Shown one piece after another: positions 1 to 7,912 of a DNA stretch of 27,347 bases. How positions within the stretch are numbered: position 1 is the stretch's first letter; the number at the start of each line of letters is the position of its first letter. The notes beneath the pieces were generated by a model. That model searched no databases. It was not told the DNA's origin and was given only the letters and a program-made list of their open reading frames with translations. Made by a program: the position numbers and the translations under genes. The DNA is from Avoscillospira sp045530865 (GTDB taxonomy: Bacteria; Bacillota; Clostridia; Oscillospirales; Oscillospiraceae), in NCBI GenBank assembly GCA_045530865.1, contig JAZSCX010000075.1:1-27347 (forward strand), given 5' to 3'.

Positions 1-110
1 TTGCAGAATACATCCGAAATCAGTTGGTAGAAGATAAAATATCAGACCAACTGACGATAAAGGAATACTATGACCCGTTTACGGGTGAGCCGACTAAAAA
101 GAGCAAATAA
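1..110 (+). CDS. C-terminal end of an unidentified protein (partial)
   Basis: Only the last 35 codons are present, in the frame that starts at base 3 and ends at the TAA at 108-110. The tail is charged (lysine, aspartate and glutamate rich) and finishes with the residues YYDPFTGEPTKKSK. I do not recognise the family. The final three codons and the stop (AAGAGCAAATAA, 99-110) recur at 291-302, at the head of the second copy of the hairpin cassette that follows. The downstream repeat therefore reaches back into this coding sequence. That could mean a local duplication, or that gene and cassette belong to one mobile unit, but this is inference. Confidence 0.45.
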   Translation, partial: AEYIRNQLVEDKISDQLTIKEYYDPFTGEPTKKSK

Positions 111-244
111 AAGCAGCCCCACTTGGTGGGGCCGCTCGTAAGAGTATGCGGTCGGCAGACCGTTTCACCGCGCCTTGAGGCGCGCCCAATAACAGGCCCT
201 TATAGGGCCAGAGCAGGCCACCCGTTATACGGGTGGTCCTGACT
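99..244 (+). repeat. Hairpin cassette, copy 1
   Basis: A run of five short perfect hairpins with 3-4 nt loops. They are GCCCCAC/GTGGGGC (116-132), CGGTC/GACCG (149-162), CGCGCC/GGCGCG with a TTGA loop (169-184), GGCCCT/AGGGCC (195-209) and CCACCCGT/ACGGGTGG (218-236). The block repeats at 291-437 with a shift of 192-193 bp and only scattered differences. The first bases overlap the end of the upstream gene. There is no T-tract after any stem, so it does not look like an ordinary terminator. The function is unknown; a mobile palindromic element or a structured RNA are both possible. Confidence 0.8.
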
Positions 245-290
245 TGCTGATGCTGAGAGGCTCCGAAGCCGAGAGGGTGAGCGGGTTAAT

Positions 291-437
291 AAGAGCAAAT
301 AAACGCAGCCCCCCTTTGTGGGCCCGCTCGTAGTTCAGATGCGGTCGGCAGACCGTTTCACCGCGCCTTGAGGCGCGGCCAATGACAGGCCCTTATAGGG
401 CCAGAGCAGGCCACCCGTTATACGGGTGGTCCTGACT
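291..437 (+). repeat. Hairpin cassette, copy 2
   Basis: Second copy of the cassette at 99-244. It starts with the same AAGAGCAAATAA and ends with GGTCCTGACT. The stems are kept even where bases differ from copy 1 in the linkers. The 46-bp spacer between the copies (245-290) contains one further small hairpin, GGCT/AGCC (259-270). Confidence 0.8.
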
Positions 438-598
438 GCGTATTTTCATATTTGGTTTTTTCGAAAATGCAATGAAAACGGCAGCTGGGCTTTGGCTATG
501 ACATGCGAATTTATCAGCGCTTATGCAAAGAAATGCTTTGCTCATGCAACCTGTTTTTGACGGATCATAAAAAAAGAAACTATTATTATAATTGCATA
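438..598. other. Intergenic stretch without a recognised feature
   Basis: AT-rich sequence between the second hairpin cassette and the promoter of the surface-protein gene. The only structure seen is a small hairpin, GCAAAG/CTTTGC, near 525-541. No credible reading frame with a ribosome binding site was found on either strand. Confidence 0.4.
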
Positions 599-626
599 TT
601 GCAACATATGGAAATTATGATATAAT
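599..626 (+). promoter_or_regulatory. Extended -10 sigma-A promoter for the SLH surface protein
   Basis: TTGCAA (599-604), a 16-bp spacer and a perfect TATAAT (621-626) preceded by TG at 618-619, an extended -10. The transcript would start near 633, leaving a leader of about 190 nt before the surface-protein start at 823. Confidence 0.7.
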
Positions 627-704
627 AAGGTAAATTGGATTACGGCATCCAAATTTTGAAAAACACGCAGCACTACAACATTATGAATAAGGAGGCGCAG
701 GAAT

Positions 705-767
705 ATGCGACAATTTGAAAACAGTGTTTGTCTGAGCAGACTGCCCGATCTGCGTCTGCGAGAATAG
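705..767 (+). CDS. Possible 20-residue leader peptide
   Basis: ATG at 705 follows a perfect AAGGAGG (689-695) at 9 nt spacing and opens a 20-codon frame (MRQFENSVCLSRLPDLRLRE) closed by TAG at 765-767. A hairpin, GCAGAC/GTCTGC (736-759), lies inside the frame. The ORF sits in the leader between the promoter at 599-626 and the surface protein at 823. It may be a real leader peptide affecting translation of the downstream gene, or a decoy ribosome site. No homologue is known to me, and the short length gives no coding statistics. Confidence 0.35.
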   Translation: MRQFENSVCLSRLPDLRLRE

Positions 768-822
768 AATGATAAACATAACAACTTTGCATAAAATGTG
801 ATTTCTATAAGGAGAAATGGAT

Positions 823-3800
823 ATGAAAAAAAGAGTATTAAGCTTTCTGCTTGCCATTGCGCTGCTGGTGGGGCTTATGCCGGGATTCGTTGGTTCGGCC
901 ACAGCCGCCAACGGCGATCCGCATACCGATACGGTCACGGATTCGATCCCGGACAACGGAATTTCTTTGACGAAATCTGTTTCCTATGATCCCACAACAG
1001 GTAAGGTGACCACCAAAATCGAGGCCTTTACCACCGGTGCGGTGACCTCAACCGTGACGGCAAATCCTACTGACATCATTCTGGTCCTCGACATTTCAGG
1101 CAGTATGGATCATTCTTTCGCAGGCGTGGATAACAATAGCAACGAACGCCTGAACGCCCTGAAAACGGCTGTTATCAACTTCATCGACAGCACGGCTCGG
1201 AATTCTTCCGAAGGTGCGGCACACTCCATTGCGGTTGTTACGTTCTCGGACAGCAGTAGTGTGCTGCAGAACTTCACCGATGCCGATGATGAGGAAGAGA
1301 TCGCTCGGCTGAAGAGCAAAGTCAACAATCTGCGTGCGAACGGCGCCACGGCGATCGATGCCGGCCTCGAGGATGCCTCTGATCTGCTGACCGGCCGCGG
1401 CGCAGCCTACGCCAACCGCGAAAAAGTTGTGATCGTCTTTACGGACGGCAACCCCACCACTTATCAGAATTACAGTACAGAGGTTGCGCACAATGCGGTG
1501 AACAACGCGCTGACGATCAAAAACACCAACGCGAAGATCTATACCGTGGGTATTTTCGACGGCGCCAATCCCAGCGGTACCGATCAGCTCAACGTATTTA
1601 TGAATTACGTGTCCTCGAACTATCCCGAGGCATACGGCAACTACGAGATGACCGGCTGGTTCTTCGTACCAACATACGATTACGTCCTGTATCCCGGAAC
1701 GGCCCCCTATCCCGTCAATACCGGTTACTACAAGACAACAAGCAATGCCGACGGACTGGATGATATTTTCCAATCCATTGCCGCAACCATCGGCAAGCCC
1801 GATATTGAGCTCGGTACCTCTGCCACGCTGATCGATGTCGTTTCCGATTATTTCATCATTGAGGGTGCAGGCGCATCCAATGCCAACATCACGCTTTCCA
1901 CCGCCGTATATAACGGAAACGGCGCCTGGGGCGCGGAAACGGCTGTAACCCCCGCCGATGGTATCACCTTCACGCTTACCGGCTCGGATACGATTTCCGT
2001 CAACGGTTTCAACTTCGATGAAAACTATATTTCTGAAGATGCCCGTGAAGGCGGTTTCAAGGGGGAAAAGCTGATTCTCACCTTCGTTACTACGCCCGAT
2101 TACGGTAAGATCAACGACGGTGGGCTGACCGATGCCGACATTATCACCAACGATGTGGCGGCGCTTCTGGACAGCAAGGGCAACGCGGTGGATTACATCC
2201 CCTCCCCCGAGATTACTGCCAACACCGTCACCTATGTGGTGATCGACGATGATTACCCGCAGGGGCGGGTCGATAACACGTACTACTATCTGCCCGGCGC
2301 TGCTGTCGCGCTGCTGGATAAGCCTGCCGACACTGCAGAATATACATACAGCGAGTGGGTGCCCACAGGCGTGAACCTCAGCGGCGATACATTTACCATG
2401 CCCGCGAATGACGTTACGCTGACGTCCACAGCCACCACCAGAAACTATACCGTAACGTATACGTTCAGAGGAAATGTGCCTGCGGGTGCTGCTTCTGAAA
2501 GACCTGTCAATACGGCAGAAAGCTATGCTTACGGTGACACCGTGACACATCCTGAAGTGACTGTCCCCGCCGGCTATACATTCTCCGGATGGGTGGAAGA
2601 TGACGGAGATATTGAGGCCCGTGAGGGTTCCTTTACCATGCCTGCCGATCATCTGCACTTCATCGGCACGTTCTCTGCCGATTCCAGCTCCTACAAGGTG
2701 GAGCATTATCTGATGGATCCGGACGGTACATACTCCGATACCGCTGATCATGTGAATGAATATGACAATGTAAAGACCGGCGATACTGCCATTGCAACCA
2801 TCCCGGCCCATACCGGCTATGATTACGATGTGACCAAAACGACAGCGGTTGCCAATCAGGATGATCATGTCTCCATGACCGAGCTCAACGGAACTCTTGT
2901 CCCCACCGGCACGGTTCTTGCAAACGGCGCACTGACGCTGAAAGTATACTATGCGCGCAATTTGCACACGGTTACCTATGTGTATGACGGCGATCTCATT
3001 CCCGATAACGCAGATCCCTCACAGGCAGAGCTGCCGAAAGACGAGCAACACCTGTACGGCGAGACTGTGAAACTCATTGAGGTTACCGCTCCTGAAGGCT
3101 ATGAGTTCTCCGGCTGGCGCGTGTACACCGGTGATACCGTTGTCGTAAACGGACAGATGGTTATGCCCGACGGCGATGTGACGCTCCACGGCTCCTTTAC
3201 CAAAACAGGTGATACGCCCTACGAAACCTGGCATTACTTTGAGTATCTGGATGATGAGGGCAATGCCGTATATCCGACAGAGCCTGATCGCAAAATCGAA
3301 AAGACCGGTGATGTAGATACCCCTGTTTATGCCGAACCCCTTTCCGATGCGGACCTGATCGGCCTGAGATACGATCCCGAATATACGGCACAGCACGGTA
3401 AAATTTCCGGCTTCATTGATGGCGAAGAGCTGCTGGTCCTGAAGCTGTATTACTCCCTCGCCGAACATACCGTGACCTATGAACTCACGGGCGATGTTCC
3501 CACAAATGTTTCGGTTCCTGCCGCAACCACAAAAAAATATGGAGAAACGGTTACGATCGAAGCGCCGCTGTCTGAACCCGGCTACACCTTTACGGGCTGG
3601 AACATCACGGGCTCCGATATCGCCGTCAGCAACAATACCTTCTCCATGCCGGAAAGAGACGTGGTTCTGACCGGTCATTTCAGCCGGATCACCGCCACAT
3701 ATAAGGTTGAGCACTATCTGGAAGATGCCGAAGGCAACTTCCCGGCAACAACGCCTTATTCCACTGTCTACAGCGATGATATTTATGCGCTGCAGCAGGT

Positions 3801-6195
3801 GACAGGTGTTCCGAACACCTACAACACCTACGACTACAGTGTGGAAGTAACGGCTTTGCACAATCCTGCCCCGCTGACTGTCGATGCAAACGGCGTTACA
3901 GGTACGGTAACGGAAGACGGTCAGCTTACGCTGAAGCTCTACTACACGAGAAAAGCATATGACATTGCTTATCGCTTTGAGAATAATCCCGGAAGTGTAG
4001 AGATTCCTGCTGGCCACAATGATGTCAAGCACGGCACCGTTGTGGATCTGGCGGACGTTACGGCGCCTGCCGGTTACACCTTTGACGGATGGTATTACGG
4101 CACCACAGCTGTGGGTGACAGCCTGACCATGCCTGCCGAAGACGTAACGCTTGTGGGTCGTTTCCATGCACAGAACAATATTCCTTATACAGTAGAATAC
4201 TATCAGCAGAAGGCTCCTGAAGCAGCCTATACCCCCGGCACCGATCCCGATACGGATTATGTTCTTGTGGAGACCCTCTCTCCCACGCCGACCGGTACCA
4301 CCGGTGAGTATGTCACTGCCCCCAGCAGAACGTATCCCGGCTTCAGCTTCAACACCCAGAACAGTGTTTGGAACGGTCATATTGCGGGCGACGGCAGTCT
4401 GACACTCAAAGTTTACTATGACCGCAATGTCTACACCGTTTCCTACTACTACTTCGGCACGCCCCCGACGGGTACCGCAGTCACGCTGGACGGTCAGCAG
4501 GTAGATCTTACTGCCTCTCCCTTCTACAGCGAAACCGTGATGTACGGCGCACCGATGACGGTAAAATCCGCGCTGGAGGCTGATGACGAAAACTACGAAT
4601 TCCGCGGTTGGTTCTCCGCAACGCTGCCCGGACACCCCGCTTCTGTGGAGATCGCCCCCGGCACTGGCTACACCATGCCTGCCGCCAACGTGGAATTCCG
4701 CGGCGCACTCTATGACTACATTGTGTATTACAATCTGAATGGCGGTACGCTGAACGGTGAAGAAACGGTGGAAGAGCAGCATGTAAACTGGGATTCCACT
4801 GACCTTCTGCCTGAAGGCACACCGCAGAAGGAAGGACAGATCTTCTCCGGCTGGCGCTATGAATACAAGACCTCCCATGTGACTGCGGCTGATACCTATG
4901 GCAGTCTGGCAAAAACGCCCGACGTGTATGCAATTGTTCTGACTGCGGAATACGCCGATGGCTACACCGTCAGCTATAACTGGGGCAGCGAGAATATCCC
5001 CGCAGGCGTTGTCCTTCCCATCGACGAGACCCTGTACGCCAACGGCGCATCCTACACGGTGGATGACGTATACACCGCCGGTTACACCGTAGACGAAAAA
5101 GATGACATGAATAATGTTGTCGGAACCTATACCTTCTCCGGATGGACCGATCCCTCCAACGGAATCATCAATGGCGCCAGTGTTGAGATCACCGGCTCCT
5201 GGACATATGAAGAGGTCACCGTGCCTCCTGTCATTACCGTCGGCACGGCCGAGCTGATCAAGGTAGATGCCAACGATAGCTCCACGGTTCTTTCCGGTGT
5301 TGTATTCGAGCTGCACCATGCAAACGGAACTTATGCAGGTACCTATGTTACGGATAAAAATGGCATGATCAAAGTGACCGGCCTGCCTGCAGGTTCCTAT
5401 TACTGGCTGGAGATCCGTTCTGCGGAAGGCTATGTGATTGATAATTCCAGACATACTTTTACAGTTGCTGCACAGCATACAACCGTTTCTGTAATAAAGA
5501 ACAGCAAGTGCGACGTCCCCGCAGCATTCGGTCAGGATCACTATGCCTACATCATTGGTTATGATGATGATCTTGTGCATCCCGAAGCGAACATCACCAG
5601 AGCTGAAGTTGCAACCATCTTCTTCCGCCTGCTGAGCGAGGAAACACGGAAGCAAAACTTGACCCGTGAGAACGACTTCTCGGATGTGAATCAGGGCGAT
5701 TGGTTTAACACTGCCGTTTCCACCATGGCAGCTATGGGAATTGTTAACGGACGTCCCGGTGGCATCTTCGATCCCAACGCGAACATCACCCGTGCAGAAT
5801 TTGCAGCCATTGCAGCCCGGTTTGATGAACGCGGAAATACCACAGACGCATCCTTCACCGATATCTATAAGCATTGGGCAATGAAGGAGATCAATATTGC
5901 CGCAAACAATGGCTGGATTATCGGCTATGAAGACGGCAGCTTCAGACCTGATCGGTATATCACCCGTGCGGAAGCTATGACCATGGTGAACCGTGTGCTG
6001 CAGCGCATTCCTGAAACTGTGCATGACCTGCTGCCGCACATGGTGGTCTGGCCGGATAACATGGATACAAAGAAGTGGTATTATCTGATGGTGCAGGAAG
6101 CCACTAACAGCCATTATTATGGCCGCAAGCTCAATGGCTATGAGTATTGGATCGAGCTCCGTGAAGTGCCTGATTGGACGATTTACGAGAAGTAA
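823..6195 (+). CDS. Very large SLH-anchored surface protein with VWA, InlB/MucBP-like repeats and SpaA-like domain
   Basis: A 1790-residue secreted cell-wall protein, probably an adhesin or matrix-binding protein. The ATG at 823 is chosen over the one at 817 because it lies 8 nt after GGAG (811-814); 817 would be only 2 nt away. Residues 1-29 are a signal peptide (MKKRVLSFLLAIALLVG, then SATAA). A von Willebrand A domain spans about 80-325 with an intact MIDAS motif, DISGS, at 90-94. From about 465 to 1465, InlB-like units (GYTFSGW...FTMPA) alternate with MucBP-like units (YKVEHYL...LTLKVYY), about twelve in all. A SpaA-like prealbumin domain lies at about 1467-1556. Three SLH motifs (about 1567-1610, 1620-1666, 1678-1726; TRAE signatures) bind secondary wall polysaccharide. 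The short tail with YYLMVQEATNSHYYGRK resembles other clostridial SLH proteins. There is no LPXTG sorting signal. Family assignments are firm; the ligand is unknown. Confidence 0.93.
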   Translation: MKKRVLSFLLAIALLVGLMPGFVGSATAANGDPHTDTVTDSIPDNGISLTKSVSYDPTTGKVTTKIEAFTTGAVTSTVTANPTDIILVLDISGSMDHSFAGVDNNSNERLNALKTAVINFIDSTARNSSEGAAHSIAVVTFSDSSSVLQNFTDADDEEEIARLKSKVNNLRANGATAIDAGLEDASDLLTGRGAAYANREKVVIVFTDGNPTTYQNYSTEVAHNAVNNALTIKNTNAKIYTVGIFDGANPSGTDQLNVFMNYVSSNYPEAYGNYEMTGWFFVPTYDYVLYPGTAPYPVNTGYYKTTSNADGLDDIFQSIAATIGKPDIELGTSATLIDVVSDYFIIEGAGASNANITLSTAVYNGNGAWGAETAVTPADGITFTLTGSDTISVNGFNFDENYISEDAREGGFKGEKLILTFVTTPDYGKINDGGLTDADIITNDVAALLDSKGNAVDYIPSPEITANTVTYVVIDDDYPQGRVDNTYYYLPGAAVALLDKPADTAEYTYSEWVPTGVNLSGDTFTMPANDVTLTSTATTRNYTVTYTFRGNVPAGAASERPVNTAESYAYGDTVTHPEVTVPAGYTFSGWVEDDGDIEAREGSFTMPADHLHFIGTFSADSSSYKVEHYLMDPDGTYSDTADHVNEYDNVKTGDTAIATIPAHTGYDYDVTKTTAVANQDDHVSMTELNGTLVPTGTVLANGALTLKVYYARNLHTVTYVYDGDLIPDNADPSQAELPKDEQHLYGETVKLIEVTAPEGYEFSGWRVYTGDTVVVNGQMVMPDGDVTLHGSFTKTGDTPYETWHYFEYLDDEGNAVYPTEPDRKIEKTGDVDTPVYAEPLSDADLIGLRYDPEYTAQHGKISGFIDGEELLVLKLYYSLAEHTVTYELTGDVPTNVSVPAATTKKYGETVTIEAPLSEPGYTFTGWNITGSDIAVSNNTFSMPERDVVLTGHFSRITATYKVEHYLEDAEGNFPATTPYSTVYSDDIYALQQVTGVPNTYNTYDYSVEVTALHNPAPLTVDANGVTGTVTEDGQLTLKLYYTRKAYDIAYRFENNPGSVEIPAGHNDVKHGTVVDLADVTAPAGYTFDGWYYGTTAVGDSLTMPAEDVTLVGRFHAQNNIPYTVEYYQQKAPEAAYTPGTDPDTDYVLVETLSPTPTGTTGEYVTAPSRTYPGFSFNTQNSVWNGHIAGDGSLTLKVYYDRNVYTVSYYYFGTPPTGTAVTLDGQQVDLTASPFYSETVMYGAPMTVKSALEADDENYEFRGWFSATLPGHPASVEIAPGTGYTMPAANVEFRGALYDYIVYYNLNGGTLNGEETVEEQHVNWDSTDLLPEGTPQKEGQIFSGWRYEYKTSHVTAADTYGSLAKTPDVYAIVLTAEYADGYTVSYNWGSENIPAGVVLPIDETLYANGASYTVDDVYTAGYTVDEKDDMNNVVGTYTFSGWTDPSNGIINGASVEITGSWTYEEVTVPPVITVGTAELIKVDANDSSTVLSGVVFELHHANGTYAGTYVTDKNGMIKVTGLPAGSYYWLEIRSAEGYVIDNSRHTFTVAAQHTTVSVIKNSKCDVPAAFGQDHYAYIIGYDDDLVHPEANITRAEVATIFFRLLSEETRKQNLTRENDFSDVNQGDWFNTAVSTMAAMGIVNGRPGGIFDPNANITRAEFAAIAARFDERGNTTDASFTDIYKHWAMKEINIAANNGWIIGYEDGSFRPDRYITRAEAMTMVNRVLQRIPETVHDLLPHMVVWPDNMDTKKWYYLMVQEATNSHYYGRKLNGYEYWIELREVPDWTIYEK

Positions 6196-6279
6196 AGTCC
6201 AATAGCCATAAGCGAACGATAAACGGCTTACAAAGGCGCACCTCTGTATTACCAGTGTACGTCGCACACCAAAGCAAAG

Positions 6280-6356
6280 GGGGGCGTTGCAAACGCAACG
6301 CCCCCTCAGTCTGTTAAAAAAACCCCGGTCTTGCTTGAGCAAAACCGGGATTTTTT
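6280..6356. terminator. Bidirectional terminator between surface protein and ABC ATPase
   Basis: Two hairpins. GGGGGCGTTGC/GCAACGCCCCC (6280-6305) has a perfect 11-bp stem and a 4-nt loop but no T-run. The second (about 6322-6350, CCCGGT/ACCGGG with an inner TTGC/GCAA) is flanked by seven A on the left (6316-6322) and six T on the right (6351-6356), so it can terminate transcription from both converging genes. Confidence 0.85.
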
Positions 6357-6383
6357 ATACGAACCGGAAAAGTTTTTGAAAGA

Positions 6384-7598
6384 TTAGATCAGGTTCTTGT
6401 CGGTTTCCTTGCTGAACAGATGGACAACGTTGCCGCCGAAGGTGATGTTGAGCTTGGAGCCGAAGGTGAAGCTGTTCTTGGTGTCGGAGTTCAGGTCGAT
6501 GGTGGGCAGGATCACGATGGCATCCTTGCCGGCGATGTTGACGTGCATGTGAATGGTGGAGCCCATCAGCTCGGTGACGTCAACGCGGGCCTGAATGCTG
6601 TGGGCGCCGCCTTCCTCACACAGGGTGATGTGGTCGGGACGGATACCGACAGTGATGTCCTGAGGCTCAACGGCGTTGGCCTTCAGAGCAGCCTGCTTGT
6701 CGGCGGGCAGATCAATGACTGCATCGCAGGTCTCAACAGCATAGACATCGCCGTTCTTAACCAGCTTGCCATCGAAGAAGTTCATCTGAGGCGTGCCGAT
6801 GAAGCCTGCGACGAACAGGTTGGAGGGATGTTCGAACACTTCCTGAGGAGTGCCGACCTGCTGGATAAAGCCGTCACGCATGATAACAATACGGTCGCCC
6901 AGGGTCATAGCCTCGACCTGGTCGTGGGTAACATAGATGAAGGTGGTGTCGATCTTCTGGCGCAGCTTGATGATCTCTGCACGCATCTGGTTACGCAGCT
7001 TGGCGTCCAGGTTGGACAGAGGCTCGTCCATCAGCATGACGGAAGGATCACGGACGATAGCACGGCCGATGGCAACACGCTGACGCTGACCGCCGGACAG
7101 AGCCTTGGGCTTACGGTTCAGCAGGGGAGTGATGTCCAGCAGCTCGGCAGCTTCGCGGACCTTGCGCTCGATCTCAGCCTTGGGAGTCTTCTTCAGCTTC
7201 AGGGAGAAGGCCATGTTGTCATACACGGTCATGTGGGGATACAGAGCATAGTTCTGGAAAACCATGGCGATATCGCGATCCTTGGGAGGGATATCATTGA
7301 CTCTGGTCTCGCCGATGTACAGATCGCCTTCGGAAATTTCTTCCAGACCGGCGACCATACGCAGAGTGGTGGACTTACCGCAGCCGGAAGGACCGACCAG
7401 AACGATGAATTCCTTGTCCTGAATCTCCAGGTTGAATTCCTGAACAGCCACAACGCCCTTATCGGTGATCTGCAGGTTGGCCTTTTCCTTCACAGGCTCA
7501 TCGTTGACCTTCTTTTTCTTCTTGCCCTTCTGTTCGGCCTTGTCCTCGGCGGTAAAGGGATACAGCTTCTTGATGTTTTTCAGAACGACTTTGGACAT
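6384..7598 (-). CDS. msmK: Sugar ABC transporter ATP-binding protein, MsmK/UgpC/MalK family
   Basis: A 404-residue cytoplasmic ATPase that energises CUT1 carbohydrate importers. Visible motifs are Walker A GPSGCGKST (69-77), Q-loop VFQNYALYP, signature LSGGQRQR, Walker B VMLMDEPLSNLDAK and switch histidine in YVTHDQ, followed by the C-terminal OB-type (TOBE) regulatory region. An insert of about 32 residues, very lysine rich (GKKKKKVNDEP), lies between the first strand and the Walker A region (about 16-47), so Walker A sits later than the usual position near 40. The ATG at 7598 gives the canonical MSKVVLKNIKKLYP start; the in-frame TTG at 7631 would add 11 unlikely residues. There is no ribosome site next to this ATG; see the palindromic insert at 7608-7710. 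It stands alone rather than in a transporter operon, so it probably serves several importers, perhaps including the one at 14286-18434. Confidence 0.93.
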   Translation of the reverse strand: MSKVVLKNIKKLYPFTAEDKAEQKGKKKKKVNDEPVKEKANLQITDKGVVAVQEFNLEIQDKEFIVLVGPSGCGKSTTLRMVAGLEEISEGDLYIGETRVNDIPPKDRDIAMVFQNYALYPHMTVYDNMAFSLKLKKTPKAEIERKVREAAELLDITPLLNRKPKALSGGQRQRVAIGRAIVRDPSVMLMDEPLSNLDAKLRNQMRAEIIKLRQKIDTTFIYVTHDQVEAMTLGDRIVIMRDGFIQQVGTPQEVFEHPSNLFVAGFIGTPQMNFFDGKLVKNGDVYAVETCDAVIDLPADKQAALKANAVEPQDITVGIRPDHITLCEEGGAHSIQARVDVTELMGSTIHMHVNIAGKDAIVILPTIDLNSDTKNSFTFGSKLNITFGGNVVHLFSKETDKNLI

Positions 7599-7607
7599 GT
7601 TTTTGCG

Positions 7608-7710
7608 ACTATCATCACAGTGCCTCCGCAAGCTGTGACGTCACATCTCCGCAAAGCGGACGATGCATTACGACAGGTCTCCACACTGCCGTACCGCTAG
7701 TCAGCGGTGG
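7608..7710 (-). repeat. Palindrome-rich insert in the msmK leader
   Basis: About 100 bp of nested palindromes: TGTGACGTCACA (7634-7645, perfect 12-bp palindrome), TCCGC/GCGGA with an AAA loop (7648-7660) and CCGCT/AGCGG (7694-7707), with CAGTG (7618-7622) and CACTG (7684-7688) as weak outer arms. It lies exactly between a strong Shine-Dalgarno (7715-7720) and the ATG at 7598. It may be a small mobile element or a structured RNA that brings the ribosome site close to the start by folding. Confidence 0.55.
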
Positions 7711-7714
7711 GTTA

Positions 7715-7720
7715 TCCTCC
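7715..7720 (-). promoter_or_regulatory. Strong Shine-Dalgarno displaced from the msmK start
   Basis: On the minus strand AAAAAAGGAGGATAAC contains a perfect GGAGGA (7720-7715), but the nearest plausible ATG (7598) is 116 nt downstream. No start codon with an open frame of any length follows it at normal spacing. Just upstream is a stem CTCTCAC/GTGAGAG (about 7732-7763). Confidence 0.5.
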
Positions 7721-7780
7721 TTTTTTCACCTCTCTCACCATATACAGTGGAGTACCGTGAGAGGGCTATAATACAGACTA

Positions 7781-7809
7781 ATTTTAGCACACATGACCCT
7801 ACGGAGCAA
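7781..7809 (-). promoter_or_regulatory. Sigma-A promoter for msmK
   Basis: Minus-strand TTGCTC (7809-7804), 17-bp spacer, TAAAAT (7786-7781). The leader to the ATG at 7598 would be about 175 nt. Confidence 0.6.
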
Positions 7810-7868
7810 CGAGCATTTTCTACAATAAATCCAATTAAAAATTGTGCAAAAATTCCATATTTCCCAAA

Positions 7869-7897
7869 TTGAACGGTCAACTGATCTGTGGTAAGAT
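7869..7897 (+). promoter_or_regulatory. Sigma-A promoter for the class II aldolase
   Basis: TTGAAC (7869-7874), 17-bp spacer, TAAGAT (7892-7897). The start of transcription would fall near 7904, only about 9 nt before the GTG start at 7913. The leader would be very short, with a weak AAAGG ribosome site. Confidence 0.6.
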
Positions 7898-7912
7898 GGC
7901 AGAGAAAGGCAG

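Noticed and set aside
99..437. CRISPR array
   Set aside because: Only two long copies with internal hairpins and one spacer; no regular short repeats and no cas genes.
99..437. Ordinary double terminator of the upstream gene
   Set aside because: None of the stems is followed by a T-run, and ten stems are far more than a terminator needs.
3019..6342. Long minus-strand open frame of about 1107 codons opposite the surface protein, and another at 1096-2967
   Set aside because: They result from the codon bias of the plus-strand gene, have no ribosome site, and their translations show no domain pattern, whereas the plus strand gives a clear multi-domain protein.
7657..7673. CGGACGATGCATTACGA in the msmK leader as another operator box
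   Set aside because: It resembles the box but lies inside the palindromic insert, points away from the msmK promoter and has no phased partner.
6420..7700. Plus-strand open frame opposite msmK
   Set aside because: Antisense shadow; the minus strand carries Walker A, signature and Walker B motifs.
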